This document shows, one piece after another, positions 28,854-37,489 of a DNA stretch of 64,000 bases (its first letter is position 1; the number at the start of each line of letters is the position of its first letter). Position numbers and translations under genes: made by a program. The notes beneath the pieces are model-generated. The model worked only from the letters and a program-made list of their open reading frames with translations. It ran no database searches and had not been told where the DNA came from. Source of the DNA: Achromobacter sp. AONIH1 (GTDB lineage: Bacteria; Pseudomonadota; Gammaproteobacteria; Burkholderiales; Burkholderiaceae_B); the NCBI RefSeq assembly GCF_002902905.1, contig NZ_CP026124.1, positions 5,208,001-5,272,000 of the forward strand, written 5' to 3'.

Positions 28854-30017
28854 CTACAGCACGCCTTCGACCGCGTTCACCAGGATGCCCGCATACGCCT
28901 GCGGCGTGAATGGAATCGGATTGGTGCCGGCCGAGCCATCGGCGTGCGCCATCCTGCCGATGCGTTCCGCCTCCTTCGCGTCGATGCCGATCTGCGCAAG
29001 CGTGTGCGGGATGCCCAGGGCGGCACGCATCTCCAGCACCCAATCCAGAAAGCTGTCGAAGGACGGATCCGGCAGCTCCAGATAGCGCGCCAGCAGACCG
29101 ATGCGCGACGCGATGACGCTCTGGTTGGCGCGCAGCACATATGGCATCAGGATCGCGTTGAGCAGGCCGTGATGCGCGTCGTACAGCGCACCCAATGGGT
29201 GCGCCAGGGCGTGCATCGCGCCCAGGCCGCGCTGGAAAGCCGTCGCGCCCATGCTCGACGCCACCAGCATTTGCAGGCGCGCCTCCAGATCCGAGCCGTT
29301 TTCGCAGGCGCGCGGCAGATAGTCCTTGACCAGGCGGATGCCTTCCACCGCGATACCCACGGCCATCGGATGGTAGAACGGCGAACAATACGCCTCCAGG
29401 CTGTGCGACAGGGCGTCCATGCCGGTGGCGGCCGTGATCTTCGGCGGCAGGCCGACCGTCAGTTCCGGGTCCAGGATGACCACCGCCGGCAGCATCTTCG
29501 CATGGAAGATGATGCGCTTGACGTGCTCGCGTTCATCGGTGATGACCGAGGCGCGGCCGACTTCCGAGCCGGTGCCGGCCGTCGTCGGAATGGCGACCAC
29601 GGGCGCCATGCCCGCGACGTTCACGCGCAGGTGGTTGTCGCCGACGTCCTCGAAATCCCAGAGCGGCCGGTCCTGGCCCGCCATCAAGGCGATCGCCTTG
29701 GCGGCATCGAGCGCCGAGCCGCCGCCAAATGCGATGACGCCATCATGGCCGCCGGCCTTGAACGCCGCCACGCCGTCATCGACGTTCTTGCCGGTCGGAT
29801 TGCCCTTGATGGCATGGAACAGGCCCGCGTCCAGGCCGGCCGAGCGGCATGAATCCAGCAGCTTCACCGTCATCGGCAACGCCGCCAGCCCCGGGTCCGT
29901 CACCAGCAGCGGCCGCTTCATGCCCAGGCTGGCACACCATTGCGGCAGTTCGCTGGCGCGTCCCGCGCCCACCTTGACCGAGGTCGGATAATTCCAGTTT
30001 GCAATCGGGAGAGTCAT
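28854..30017 (-). CDS. Iron-containing alcohol dehydrogenase (type III)
   Basis: A 387-residue NAD(P)-dependent group III alcohol dehydrogenase. The nucleotide site reads GVIAFGGGSALDAAKAIAL, and the metal-site region has LSHSLEAYCSPFYHP and HALAHPLGALYDAHHG, which carry the conserved His ligands. It is the last gene of a five-gene minus-strand set and starts 14 bp after the aldehyde dehydrogenase. In that context it would oxidise the hydroxyl of a gamma-glutamylated amino alcohol to the aldehyde (inference from neighbours). The family alone cannot give the substrate. Confidence 0.93.
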   Translation of the reverse strand: MTLPIANWNYPTSVKVGAGRASELPQWCASLGMKRPLLVTDPGLAALPMTVKLLDSCRSAGLDAGLFHAIKGNPTGKNVDDGVAAFKAGGHDGVIAFGGGSALDAAKAIALMAGQDRPLWDFEDVGDNHLRVNVAGMAPVVAIPTTAGTGSEVGRASVITDEREHVKRIIFHAKMLPAVVILDPELTVGLPPKITAATGMDALSHSLEAYCSPFYHPMAVGIAVEGIRLVKDYLPRACENGSDLEARLQMLVASSMGATAFQRGLGAMHALAHPLGALYDAHHGLLNAILMPYVLRANQSVIASRIGLLARYLELPDPSFDSFLDWVLEMRAALGIPHTLAQIGIDAKEAERIGRMAHADGSAGTNPIPFTPQAYAGILVNAVEGVL

Positions 30018-30031
30018 GTTTTTCTCAAGGA

Positions 30032-31429
30032 CTAGGGTTGGACATGCCGCTTCAGGTGGAAGGACTTCGGACGGGTCAGATGCTCATAGCCGACCTGCGA
30101 GAGCGTGGCCCCGCGCCCAGAGTGCTTCACGCCGGTCCATGCCAGCGCCGGATCCAGGTAGTCGCAGCGATTCATGAAGAACGTGCCCGTCTCCAGGCGC
30201 TGGCCGATGCCGATCGCCGCCTGCTCGTCGGTGGTGAATACACTGGCGGTCAGGCCGTAAGGGCTGGAGTTCATCAGCGCGATCGCCTGCTCGTCGTCCC
30301 GGACCGGCATGATGCCGACGACGGGGCCAAAGCATTCATCGTTCATCAGCGTCATCGTGTGATCCACGTTGACGAACAGCCCCGGCGCCAGATACGGTCC
30401 GCCATCGTCAGCCCTGCCGAACACCTGCGGATCAATGAGATTCTTCGCGCCCTTCGCCAGCGCGTCGGCAATGACGGCGCGCACGCCATCAGCCGCCGAG
30501 GCGCGGACGACCGGGCCCAGCGTCGTCGCCGGGTCCAGCGGATTTCCCAGCACATACTGGTTCGTCAGCGCCACGGCGCGCTGAACGAACGCGTCATAGT
30601 GGCGCTGCGCGACGTAGATGCGCTGGATGCCGCAGCAGGACTGCCCGCTATTGAAAAACGCGCCGTCCACCAGCGTCTCGACGGCATGGCCGAGGTTGGC
30701 GTCTTCGCGCACATAGGCCGGATCGTTGCCGCCCAGTTCCAGGCCGACGCCGATGAAGCGGCCGGCGGCCGCCTGCTCGATGGCGCGCCCGCCGGCCACC
30801 GATCCCGTGAAGCAGACGACGTTGACCTGATTGGATTCGATGATGCGGCGAACGGCATCATGGTCGACGTGCAGGTACTGGAACAGACCCGGCGGCAGAC
30901 CGGCCTCGACGAAGGCCTGGTGGATCCATTCGGCGCAAAGCGGCGTCTGGTCAGAGTGCTTCAGGATGACCGCGTTGCCGGCCGCCAGCGCCGGCACGAT
31001 GCTGTTCACCGCCGTCAGCAGCGGGTAGTTCCACGGCGCGATCGTGAAGACCACGCCTGCCGGTTCGCGCGTGATGTAGCGGGTGTAGCCTTCCTGCGGC
31101 GGCGCCTGGATGGGCCGCAGCGACGCTTCGGCGATCGACAGCATGTGGCGGGCGCGCGCGGCGAATCCGTCCACCTCGCCGCCGGCATAGCGGATCGGCC
31201 GCCCCATCTGGCGCGTGATGCCTTCGGCGATGATCTCCTTGTTGGCGACAAAGCGGTCGATCGCGGTGCTCAGGATCCTGATGCGATGCGCGATCGGCTG
31301 CCTGGCCCAGTCCTTCTGAACTGCGTGCGCGTGCGTCAGCGCCTGCGCGATCTGCGTGTCCGTCGCCAGATCGCGCTGAACGTACAGGCTGCCATCGATG
31401 GGGCTGATGGTGGTCAGTTGCTTTTTCAT
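30032..31429 (-). CDS. NAD(P)-dependent aldehyde dehydrogenase
   Basis: A 465-residue ALDH of the succinate-semialdehyde-like group. The general base Glu is in GVGLELGGNDP, the catalytic Cys is in the FNSGQSCCGIQ block, and the nucleotide fold includes IAPWNYPL and CFTGSVAGGRAI. The ATG at 31429 (MKKQLTTISPIDGSLYV) is chosen; the frame is open further upstream but that part overlaps the ligase gene. It lies 23 bp after the ligase and 14 bp before the alcohol dehydrogenase, so the three are surely one transcript. Proposed role: oxidise the aldehyde made by the alcohol dehydrogenase. Confidence 0.94.
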   Translation of the reverse strand: MKKQLTTISPIDGSLYVQRDLATDTQIAQALTHAHAVQKDWARQPIAHRIRILSTAIDRFVANKEIIAEGITRQMGRPIRYAGGEVDGFAARARHMLSIAEASLRPIQAPPQEGYTRYITREPAGVVFTIAPWNYPLLTAVNSIVPALAAGNAVILKHSDQTPLCAEWIHQAFVEAGLPPGLFQYLHVDHDAVRRIIESNQVNVVCFTGSVAGGRAIEQAAAGRFIGVGLELGGNDPAYVREDANLGHAVETLVDGAFFNSGQSCCGIQRIYVAQRHYDAFVQRAVALTNQYVLGNPLDPATTLGPVVRASAADGVRAVIADALAKGAKNLIDPQVFGRADDGGPYLAPGLFVNVDHTMTLMNDECFGPVVGIMPVRDDEQAIALMNSSPYGLTASVFTTDEQAAIGIGQRLETGTFFMNRCDYLDPALAWTGVKHSGRGATLSQVGYEHLTRPKSFHLKRHVQP

Positions 31430-31452
31430 GACGGTCTCTCGACGACTGGAAC

Positions 31453-32850
31453 CTAGATGATTTCGAAATAGCGCTTGAGCTCCCAGTCCGTCACATGACG
31501 GCGGAACTGGCGCTCCTCCCACTCGCGCGTGGCCACGAAATGCTCGACGAACGCATCGCCGAACAGCTCGCGCCCCACTGCCGATGCGCGCAGGCGCTGC
31601 GCCGCGTCCCATAGCGAGCTGGGCAGCTTCAGATGATCGGGAAACTGCTGCGTGTAGGCATTGCCCGTGACGATGGGCTGGAGTTTCAGCTTGTGCTCGA
31701 TGCCGTGGAGACCCGCGCCCAGGGCCGCGGCCAGGGCGATGTACGGATTCGCGTCCGCGGAGCCGATGCGCACCTCGACGCGCTGCGACTTTTCCGTTCC
31801 CGGAATCAGGCGCAAGGCCGTGGTGCGGTTTTCCACGCCCCAGGTGGCGTCCAGCGGCGCCCAATAACCCGGCACCAGACGCGAATAGCTGTTGACCGTC
31901 TGCCCGTACATGCTCATGAATTCCGGCAGGAATTGCTGGACGCCGGCGATGAAGTGCTCCTGCACCACGCTCATGTTGTGCGGCCGCGATTCATCGTGGA
32001 ACGCCGACTTCCCTGATTCCCGCTCGCGCAGCGACATGTGGATGTGGCCGCTCTGGCCGGGCTCGTTGTGCGACCACTTCGCCATGAACGTGGCCATCAG
32101 GCCGTTGCGCTGGGCCAGGGCCTTGGTGAAGCACTTGAACAGCATGGCCTTGTCGGCCATCGCCAAGGCTTCGTCGACCGCCAGCGCGGCCTCCAGCACG
32201 CCCGGCCCCGTCTCGGTGTGCAGTCCCTCGATCGGCATGTCCATGGTCTCGGTCATGTCGATGAGGTCGCGATAGAAATCGCTGTTCACCGTGCTGCGCA
32301 GGATCGAATAGCCGAAGTTCCCGGGCGTCCAGCTCTTGAGGTTCTGGTAGTTCTTTTCGCGCACGCTGTGAGGCGTTTCCTCGAACACGAAGAACTCGTA
32401 TTCCAGCGCCGAATACACGTCGTAGCCCAGGTCGCCGGCGCGCTTGATCACCCGGCGCAGGACGCCGCGCGGGCAGATGTCCTCGGCATCGCCGGCGAAC
32501 TCCGCCAGGAAGAACAGCATCGGTTCGCCGTTCATGATTTCCAGCGGCAGCCGGCGGCAGCTCTGCGGAATGATGCGGACCTGCGCATCCGGGTAGGCCG
32601 TGTGCCAACCCGTGTACGACGCGTTGTCGTACATCTGATCGTCAGCGTCCCACCCCAGCACCACGCTGCAGAACGCGAACCCCGAGCGCAACGCGCAGAC
32701 GAACTTGTCCTTGCGCAGATACTTGCCGCGCAGGATGCCGTCGACGTCGGACAGCCCCACCTTGATGTGAGTCAGCTTGCTGGCCTCGACCAATCGAATG
32801 GCGTCCTCGACCGTCTTGATATCGATACCCGACTTACCCTGCGTGTCCAC
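31453..32850 (-). CDS. Glutamine-synthetase-like gamma-glutamyl-amine ligase (PuuA/GlnA4-like)
   Basis: A protein of about 465 residues of the glutamine synthetase superfamily. In order: the beta-grasp N-domain (KVGLSDVDGILRGKYL), the metal-binding ALEYEFFVFEE, the glutamate-site HTETGPGVLEAAL, SGHIHMSL and ENRTTALRLIPG. The adenylylation-loop tyrosine of true GlnA is not visible, and its dehydrogenase partners point to an enzyme that glutamylates an amine other than ammonia. The start is uncertain: no suitable ATG exists, so GTG 32850 (GGAG nine bases upstream) is chosen over GTG 32865. Substrate is inferred from the ethanolamine-type permease in the cluster. Confidence 0.88.
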   Translation of the reverse strand: MDTQGKSGIDIKTVEDAIRLVEASKLTHIKVGLSDVDGILRGKYLRKDKFVCALRSGFAFCSVVLGWDADDQMYDNASYTGWHTAYPDAQVRIIPQSCRRLPLEIMNGEPMLFFLAEFAGDAEDICPRGVLRRVIKRAGDLGYDVYSALEYEFFVFEETPHSVREKNYQNLKSWTPGNFGYSILRSTVNSDFYRDLIDMTETMDMPIEGLHTETGPGVLEAALAVDEALAMADKAMLFKCFTKALAQRNGLMATFMAKWSHNEPGQSGHIHMSLRERESGKSAFHDESRPHNMSVVQEHFIAGVQQFLPEFMSMYGQTVNSYSRLVPGYWAPLDATWGVENRTTALRLIPGTEKSQRVEVRIGSADANPYIALAAALGAGLHGIEHKLKLQPIVTGNAYTQQFPDHLKLPSSLWDAAQRLRASAVGRELFGDAFVEHFVATREWEERQFRRHVTDWELKRYFEII

Positions 32851-33106
32851 GATTGACGTCTCCACTGTTGCTGTCTTCGATACAAGCTCATCGAACGCGA
32901 CGGCCTGATTGCATCCCGTCCTTTCGATGCGTCCATGGTAATGAGGGGCATCGCGCAACCCGTATCGACTTTTGGCAAAGAATCGCCCTCTACTGGTTAA
33001 CCATGAGCGAGGTGAATCAAGCGTGATTGCAATCGCCGACGGCGCGCGCATGGCCGCGCCGCCCGCGCGGCGGCCATGCCAGCGATGCGATGTGCCGTGA
33101 GCCGGC

Positions 33107-34096
33107 TCAGCCCGCGCTGCCGCCGCCCGCGAGCAGGGTGTCGGAAGGCAGCACGCCGAACAGCGTCCGATAGTCCTGGGCAAACTGGCTCATGTGCCAG
33201 AAGCCCCAGGATGAGGCGACCTGATGGATGGTGGTCGAACCGCGCTCGCGCGCTGACAGCTCTCGACGCACGCCATTGAGCCGCAACGCGCGCAGGTAGT
33301 TCTGCGGCGTCGTGTCGTAGGCATATTCAAAACAGTATTGAAGCGTTCTGCGGCTGACGTGCAGCACGCCGCAAAGCTCCAGGATGCCGACCGCCCTGTC
33401 CCGGTTGGCCAGCGCGAAATCGCGGGCATCGGAAGCGATCTGGACCCGACGCGCGCTCGAGATGTGGCGGGCCTTCTGGCGCGTCGTCGGCAACACGCCG
33501 GACTCGACCAGCGTGGCGAATATCGTCGTTTCCACGTTGTGCTGCGCGGCGCCCCCGGAGGCATCGGCGGCGCTGCGCCCTTCCCGCAGGATCATCTGCA
33601 GCATCTCGCTCAGCGCATGCCGCCTCTGCGCGCCGATACAGATGATCTCGTTGCTGGTGTGGATCTGCCGCAACGTCGATTCGCAGTACTGCTCGGCGTA
33701 GCGCATGAGCGCATCCGCGTTCACCACCACGCCGAGAATCGAATAGTCGGGCGGCGTCAGCAGTTCGAATTCACATCCGCCCGGACGAAAGGCCAGCACC
33801 TCCGTCGAGATGGGCGTGGCATGGATGCTGCCGGCGGCATCGCGTCCGACCGGAATGCCGAACCACCATGCGCCATCCGGAATCTCGCACAGCTGATGCA
33901 GCTTGTGGCTGGTCGTTTCGCAAAACAGATGCGTGGCCGAGAAATTCAGCTCGGTAAGACTGCCGACAAACGGTCCGGGAGTCAGCTGGTCGTAGGTCTG
34001 CTTCCAGCCGCACAAGGTCGCCGCCTGCTCGTCGGCATCGTGCGACACGATCTGGCGCGCCTTGAACTCGCGGACTGATGTAGAGGTTTCGAGCAT
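33107..34096 (-). CDS. AraC-family transcriptional regulator (EutR-like)
   Basis: A 329-residue regulator. The C-terminal AraC domain carries two HTH motifs (VGILELCGVLHVSRRTLQYCF and the later SSWGFWHMSQFAQDYRTLFG). The N-terminal sensor domain is not a cupin of obvious type and resembles the EutR/AraC group used in ethanolamine control. It lies between the permease and ligase genes on the same strand, so it probably activates this cluster. Candidate sites are the palindromes TGGTTAACCA (32994-33003) and GATTGCAATC (33025-33034) in the 256-bp gap before the ligase. Confidence 0.88.
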   Translation of the reverse strand: MLETSTSVREFKARQIVSHDADEQAATLCGWKQTYDQLTPGPFVGSLTELNFSATHLFCETTSHKLHQLCEIPDGAWWFGIPVGRDAAGSIHATPISTEVLAFRPGGCEFELLTPPDYSILGVVVNADALMRYAEQYCESTLRQIHTSNEIICIGAQRRHALSEMLQMILREGRSAADASGGAAQHNVETTIFATLVESGVLPTTRQKARHISSARRVQIASDARDFALANRDRAVGILELCGVLHVSRRTLQYCFEYAYDTTPQNYLRALRLNGVRRELSARERGSTTIHQVASSWGFWHMSQFAQDYRTLFGVLPSDTLLAGGGSAG

Positions 34097-34237
34097 CTCG
34101 TGGCGACCTCATCGATTGCCGTCAGGCGGCTGCGGCAGCGCCCCATGTCGAGGCCGAGGCCGGCTTGGCATCACGAAGAATCGGTTGGCGCCTGGCATCA
34201 TGTTCCCCTACTCCGGCCTCACGGCCTCTTCGAGCAA

Positions 34238-35620
34238 CTAGGCCGCATCGTCCTTGCGCCTTCCCCTGGTCATCAGGAAGTAGACGTAGCCCAGCGCCAT
34301 GAAGGCCGCGAACAGCAGCGCGACCTCGCGGTTATAGTAGATCATCGTCAACAGACAGACGATGGCCGCCACCAGGGAAAACCCTGGGAAAAAGGGATAC
34401 AACGGCGCGCGGAACGGGCGGGCCAGCCCGGGCTCCGTTTTCCTCAGCTTGAACAGCGAGAGGATGCTGATGATGTACATCACGATGGCGCCGAACACCG
34501 ACATCGTCACGATGTTCGCGGTGAGCGCCTGGCCGGCGAACTGCACGTACTGGTCGCTGAAGATGGCGATGATGCCGACCACGCCGCCAGCCAGGATGGC
34601 CCGGTGCGGCGTCCTGAAGCGCGGGTGCAGCTTCGCCAGCCACGCCGGCAGATAGCCTTCGCGGCCCAACGCGTAGATCTGGCGCGAGTAGCCGAGAATG
34701 ATGCCGTGGAACGAGGCGACCAGGCCGAACAGCCCAAGCCAGATCAGCATGTGCATCCAGCCGCTGTTTTCCCCCACGATGAGCTTCATCGCCTGCGGCA
34801 GCGGATCGTTGATGTCCGCCAGCAGTTTCCAGTCGCCCACGCCGCCCGCGAACAGCATCACGCCCATCGCCAGCACCACCAGCGTCAGGATGCCCGTGAT
34901 GTACGCGATCGGAATCGAACGCCTGGGATTCTTGGCTTCCTCCGCCGCCATGGCGACGCCCTCGATCGCGAGGAAGAACCAGATGGCGAACGGCACCGCG
35001 CCAAGGATGCCGCCAAACGTGCCCATCGAAAAGCTGTCGGCGCCGGCCCAGCCGCCCTGCGTGAAGTTCGACCAGTGAAATCCCGGGGCCACGACGCCCA
35101 TGAATACGAGCAGCTCGAACACGGCCAGCAGCGTGATCGTGAGCTCGAACGCCGCGGCGATCTGCACGCCAACGATGTTCAGCGACATGAAGATGAGATA
35201 GGCGCCCACCGCCGCGGTGGTGGGCGAAAGCCCGGGAAACTGGATATGGAGATACGCGCCGATGGCCAGCGAAATGGCGGGTGGCGCGAACACGAACTCG
35301 ACCAGTGTCGCCATGCCGGCGATGTATCCGCCCACCGGGCCGAACGCCCGCTTGGCGTAGGCGAAGGGCCCGCCCGCGTGCGGAATCGAGGTGGTGAGTT
35401 CGGTGAAGCTGAAGATGAACGTCGTGTACATCGCCGCGACGAAGGCCGACGTGACCAGAAAGCCCAGCGTCCCGGCCTTCGCCCAGCCGTAGCTCCAGCC
35501 GAAATACTCGCCGGAGATCACGAGCCCGACGGCGATGCCCCACAGCTGCCAGGTGCCCAGCGTCTTCTTCAGACCGCCCTGGGTCGATCCGCCATGGGGA
35601 TGGGAATTCACATTTGACAT
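34238..35620 (-). CDS. APC-superfamily amino acid permease, ethanolamine permease type
   Basis: A 460-residue transporter with about 12 membrane helices. The N-terminal SGEYFGWSYGWAKAGTLGF block is the hallmark of the ethanolamine permease subfamily of APC transporters, and FAIWFFLAIEGVAMAAEEAK is also typical of that group. It begins MSNVNSHPHGGSTQGGLKKTLG. It is the first gene of the minus-strand cluster and supplies the substrate clue for the ligase and the dehydrogenases. A 741-bp gene-free region lies upstream, presumably holding its promoter. Confidence 0.9.
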   Translation of the reverse strand: MSNVNSHPHGGSTQGGLKKTLGTWQLWGIAVGLVISGEYFGWSYGWAKAGTLGFLVTSAFVAAMYTTFIFSFTELTTSIPHAGGPFAYAKRAFGPVGGYIAGMATLVEFVFAPPAISLAIGAYLHIQFPGLSPTTAAVGAYLIFMSLNIVGVQIAAAFELTITLLAVFELLVFMGVVAPGFHWSNFTQGGWAGADSFSMGTFGGILGAVPFAIWFFLAIEGVAMAAEEAKNPRRSIPIAYITGILTLVVLAMGVMLFAGGVGDWKLLADINDPLPQAMKLIVGENSGWMHMLIWLGLFGLVASFHGIILGYSRQIYALGREGYLPAWLAKLHPRFRTPHRAILAGGVVGIIAIFSDQYVQFAGQALTANIVTMSVFGAIVMYIISILSLFKLRKTEPGLARPFRAPLYPFFPGFSLVAAIVCLLTMIYYNREVALLFAAFMALGYVYFLMTRGRRKDDAA

Positions 35621-36224
35621 GCTTTCGTTTCCCGATGTGTCTGATACAGGACGTCCCGACGCTCGGACGGCATCCGGTGAAGAGGGTCCACGCTGCCGTG
35701 CCTAGCGCCGCGGAGGATGACTTCCCCTGCCTTCGGGACAAGTCAGCGCGTTCTTGCCTACGACCTTCCGCGGACGGGCTGTCGGAGCCTCTGGACGCGG
35801 ACCATGCCCCTTGCCATGTTCTGGGTTGCGCCGGCGAGACCGTCCGCATGCGCAGCCTTGGCATTGCGTACCCTTCCGCCGCGCTCGGCCCGACTTGCCG
35901 GAGTGGCCGCGCGCAAGCAGGAAAGGTACGTTTTTGATGCTAATGACCAAAAGACTCAACGGGTTATCAAGATTTGGCAAACTTTCCCGGGATTAGGGAT
36001 ATCCCATATCCCGGCCGCGCCGCGTCCGTCCGACGTGGCGCCGGGAGCGGCGATGGAATTCGACATCTGCGGCACACGGCCATCCCCTGGCGCGCGGACA
36101 AAAGAAAATCTATGGTCAGCCCGATTTTTGCAAGCGAGGCGGTGTAGGCGTAAATTGGGCTTGCTCAAATCTATTCGGAGTCAGTTGGGGCTAGGCCCCC
36201 CGCTCCATGATGAGAGTCGCGCCC
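35621..36224. other. Gene-free region upstream of the permease
   Basis: No supportable gene on either strand; the short frames here lack ribosome sites and family features. It contains the large palindrome at 35987-36014 and locally reduced GC, and probably includes the permease promoter and the insertion flank of the IS110 element. Confidence 0.6.
35987..36014. repeat. 28-bp nested palindrome
   Basis: Outer arms CCGGGAT / ATCCCGG enclose the perfect 10-bp palindrome GGGATATCCC at 35996-36005. Only the two dinucleotides between the inner and outer parts fail to pair. Candidate operator or cruciform, 367 bp upstream of the permease start. Confidence 0.7.
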
Positions 36225-36283
36225 GGCAAACCTAAAAAGCCCCTCAGCATCGCGGTGCTGGATTTCATGTCAGGTTTCTTGCC
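36225..36283. other. Hairpin-rich 3' flank of the IS110 transposase gene
   Basis: AAACCT (36228-36233) pairs with AGGTTT (36272-36277), with GGC/GCC extending the stem. Inside it CAGCA (36245-36249) pairs with TGCTG (36256-36260). In the IS1111 branch of IS110 elements the guide ('bridge') RNA is encoded on this side of the transposase gene. Confidence 0.45.
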
Positions 36284-36360
36284 AGGCCGTTGAGCCGTTT
36301 ATGTCTTCACGTACTCGCGTCGCAAAACCAGGAAGTGACTACGTAAAACGGTGATGAAGG

Positions 36361-37388
36361 TCAGGCTGGCGCTACAGTCTGCTCACTTCGGTAGTTCGTT
36401 CCATTGGCGAGGATGGCCCAGGCGATCCTCGCCAATTTATTGGCCAGCGCACAAGCGACCACGTTCGAGTGACGTCGGGCCTGCAGCTCGCGCACCCAGG
36501 CGCCTAGCCGGTCGGTTCGTCGCTCCACGTGTCGCATGATCGCGCGAGCGCCCTGTACCAACAATCGTCTAAGGTTCTTGTCGCCCCGTTTGCTGATGCC
36601 CAGGAGCGTGGGTTTGCCGCCCGTGCTGTACTGGCGAGGCACCAAGCCTACCGAAGCGGCGAACTGGCGCGCCGAACCAAATTGCCGCGCATCGCCCAGC
36701 TCAGTCATCAGCACGCTAGCAGTGATTGGCCCGATGCCGGGGATCTGAAGCAGCCGCTGGCTGCGTTCATCCTCGCGCAGCTGTAGACACAGCTCACGCT
36801 CAATCTGGCCTACCTGCTCATCCAGATACTGAAAGTGCGATCGCAGCCGCTCCAGCAGCGCGCCTAGTTGGGGCGGCAGCGCGTGTTCGGCCAGAACCGC
36901 TGGCAAGCGTCGCAGGATCGCCTGACCACGAGGCAGGCTGATGCCAAACTCCAGCAAAAAGGCGTGCACCTGGTTGATCACGCCCGTGCGCTGAGCGACC
37001 AGTGATTCACGCACCCGATGCAGGGCAGAGACGGTCTGCTGAGCCTGATTGCGCACGCTCACGAACCGCATGCTCGGGCGCGAGGCCGCCTCGCAGATCG
37101 CCTGGGCATCGGCGAAGTCATTCTTGTTGCCCTGTACGAAGGGGCGCACGAACCTGGGGGGGAAATGAGCTTGGCCTGGTGGCCCAGTTCTTCGATGCGG
37201 CGCGCCATCCAGTGCGCGCCGGCGCAGGCCTCCATCACCACTGTGCTGCGCGGTGTGTTGCCCAGTAACTTGAACAGATCCTGGCGCGAGCACTTCTTGC
37301 GAAACATCATCCTGCCGGCCGCGTCCTGCCCATGCAGATGGAAGCTGTGTTTGCCCAGATCGATGCCAATCAGCGTGACGGTGCTCAT
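36361..37388 (-). pseudogene. IS110-family transposase, frameshifted
   Basis: A RuvC-like DEDD recombinase. The N-terminal frame starts at ATG 37388 (MSTVTLIGIDLGKHSFHLHG, first Asp) and contains ACAGAHWMARRI (Glu). It shifts out of frame in a run of seven C on the coding strand near 37156-37162. The rest continues in another frame with RFVRPFVQGNKNDFADAQAI (the two closing Asp) and the C-terminal transposase-20 domain (IPGIGPITASVLMTELGDARQF). Adding one C, or removing two, restores an uninterrupted protein of about 342 residues. It may be a dead copy, a slippage site or a sequencing error in the homopolymer. Confidence 0.88.
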
Positions 37389-37410
37389 GAGAGGTCTCCC
37401 AAAAAGAACA

Positions 37411-37489
37411 ATCCCCACTCAGCGTACCGCTTCGTGGGGATCGGGCTGACCATCTCATTAGCCCCGGAGCACTTGCGTGCCACGGGGCT
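37411..37489 (-). other. Two strong hairpins in the 5' flank of the IS110 transposase (candidate bridge RNA)
   Basis: ATCCCCAC (37411-37418) pairs perfectly with GTGGGGAT (37434-37441) over a 15-nt loop. Next to it, AGCCCCG (37460-37466) pairs with CGGGGCT (37483-37489), enclosing GCAC-TTGC-GTGC. IS110-group elements encode a structured bridge RNA immediately 5' of the transposase, which is where these lie. Assignment is by position and structure only. Confidence 0.4.

Noticed and set aside
31430..31864. Longer aldehyde dehydrogenase starting at 31864
   Set aside because: The extra 145 residues overlap the ligase gene and do not resemble ALDH; ATG 31429 gives the normal length.
35614..36235. 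Short open frames in the permease upstream region (up to 172 codons)
   Set aside because: No ribosome sites or recognisable residues, overlapping frames on both strands, and an internal palindrome.
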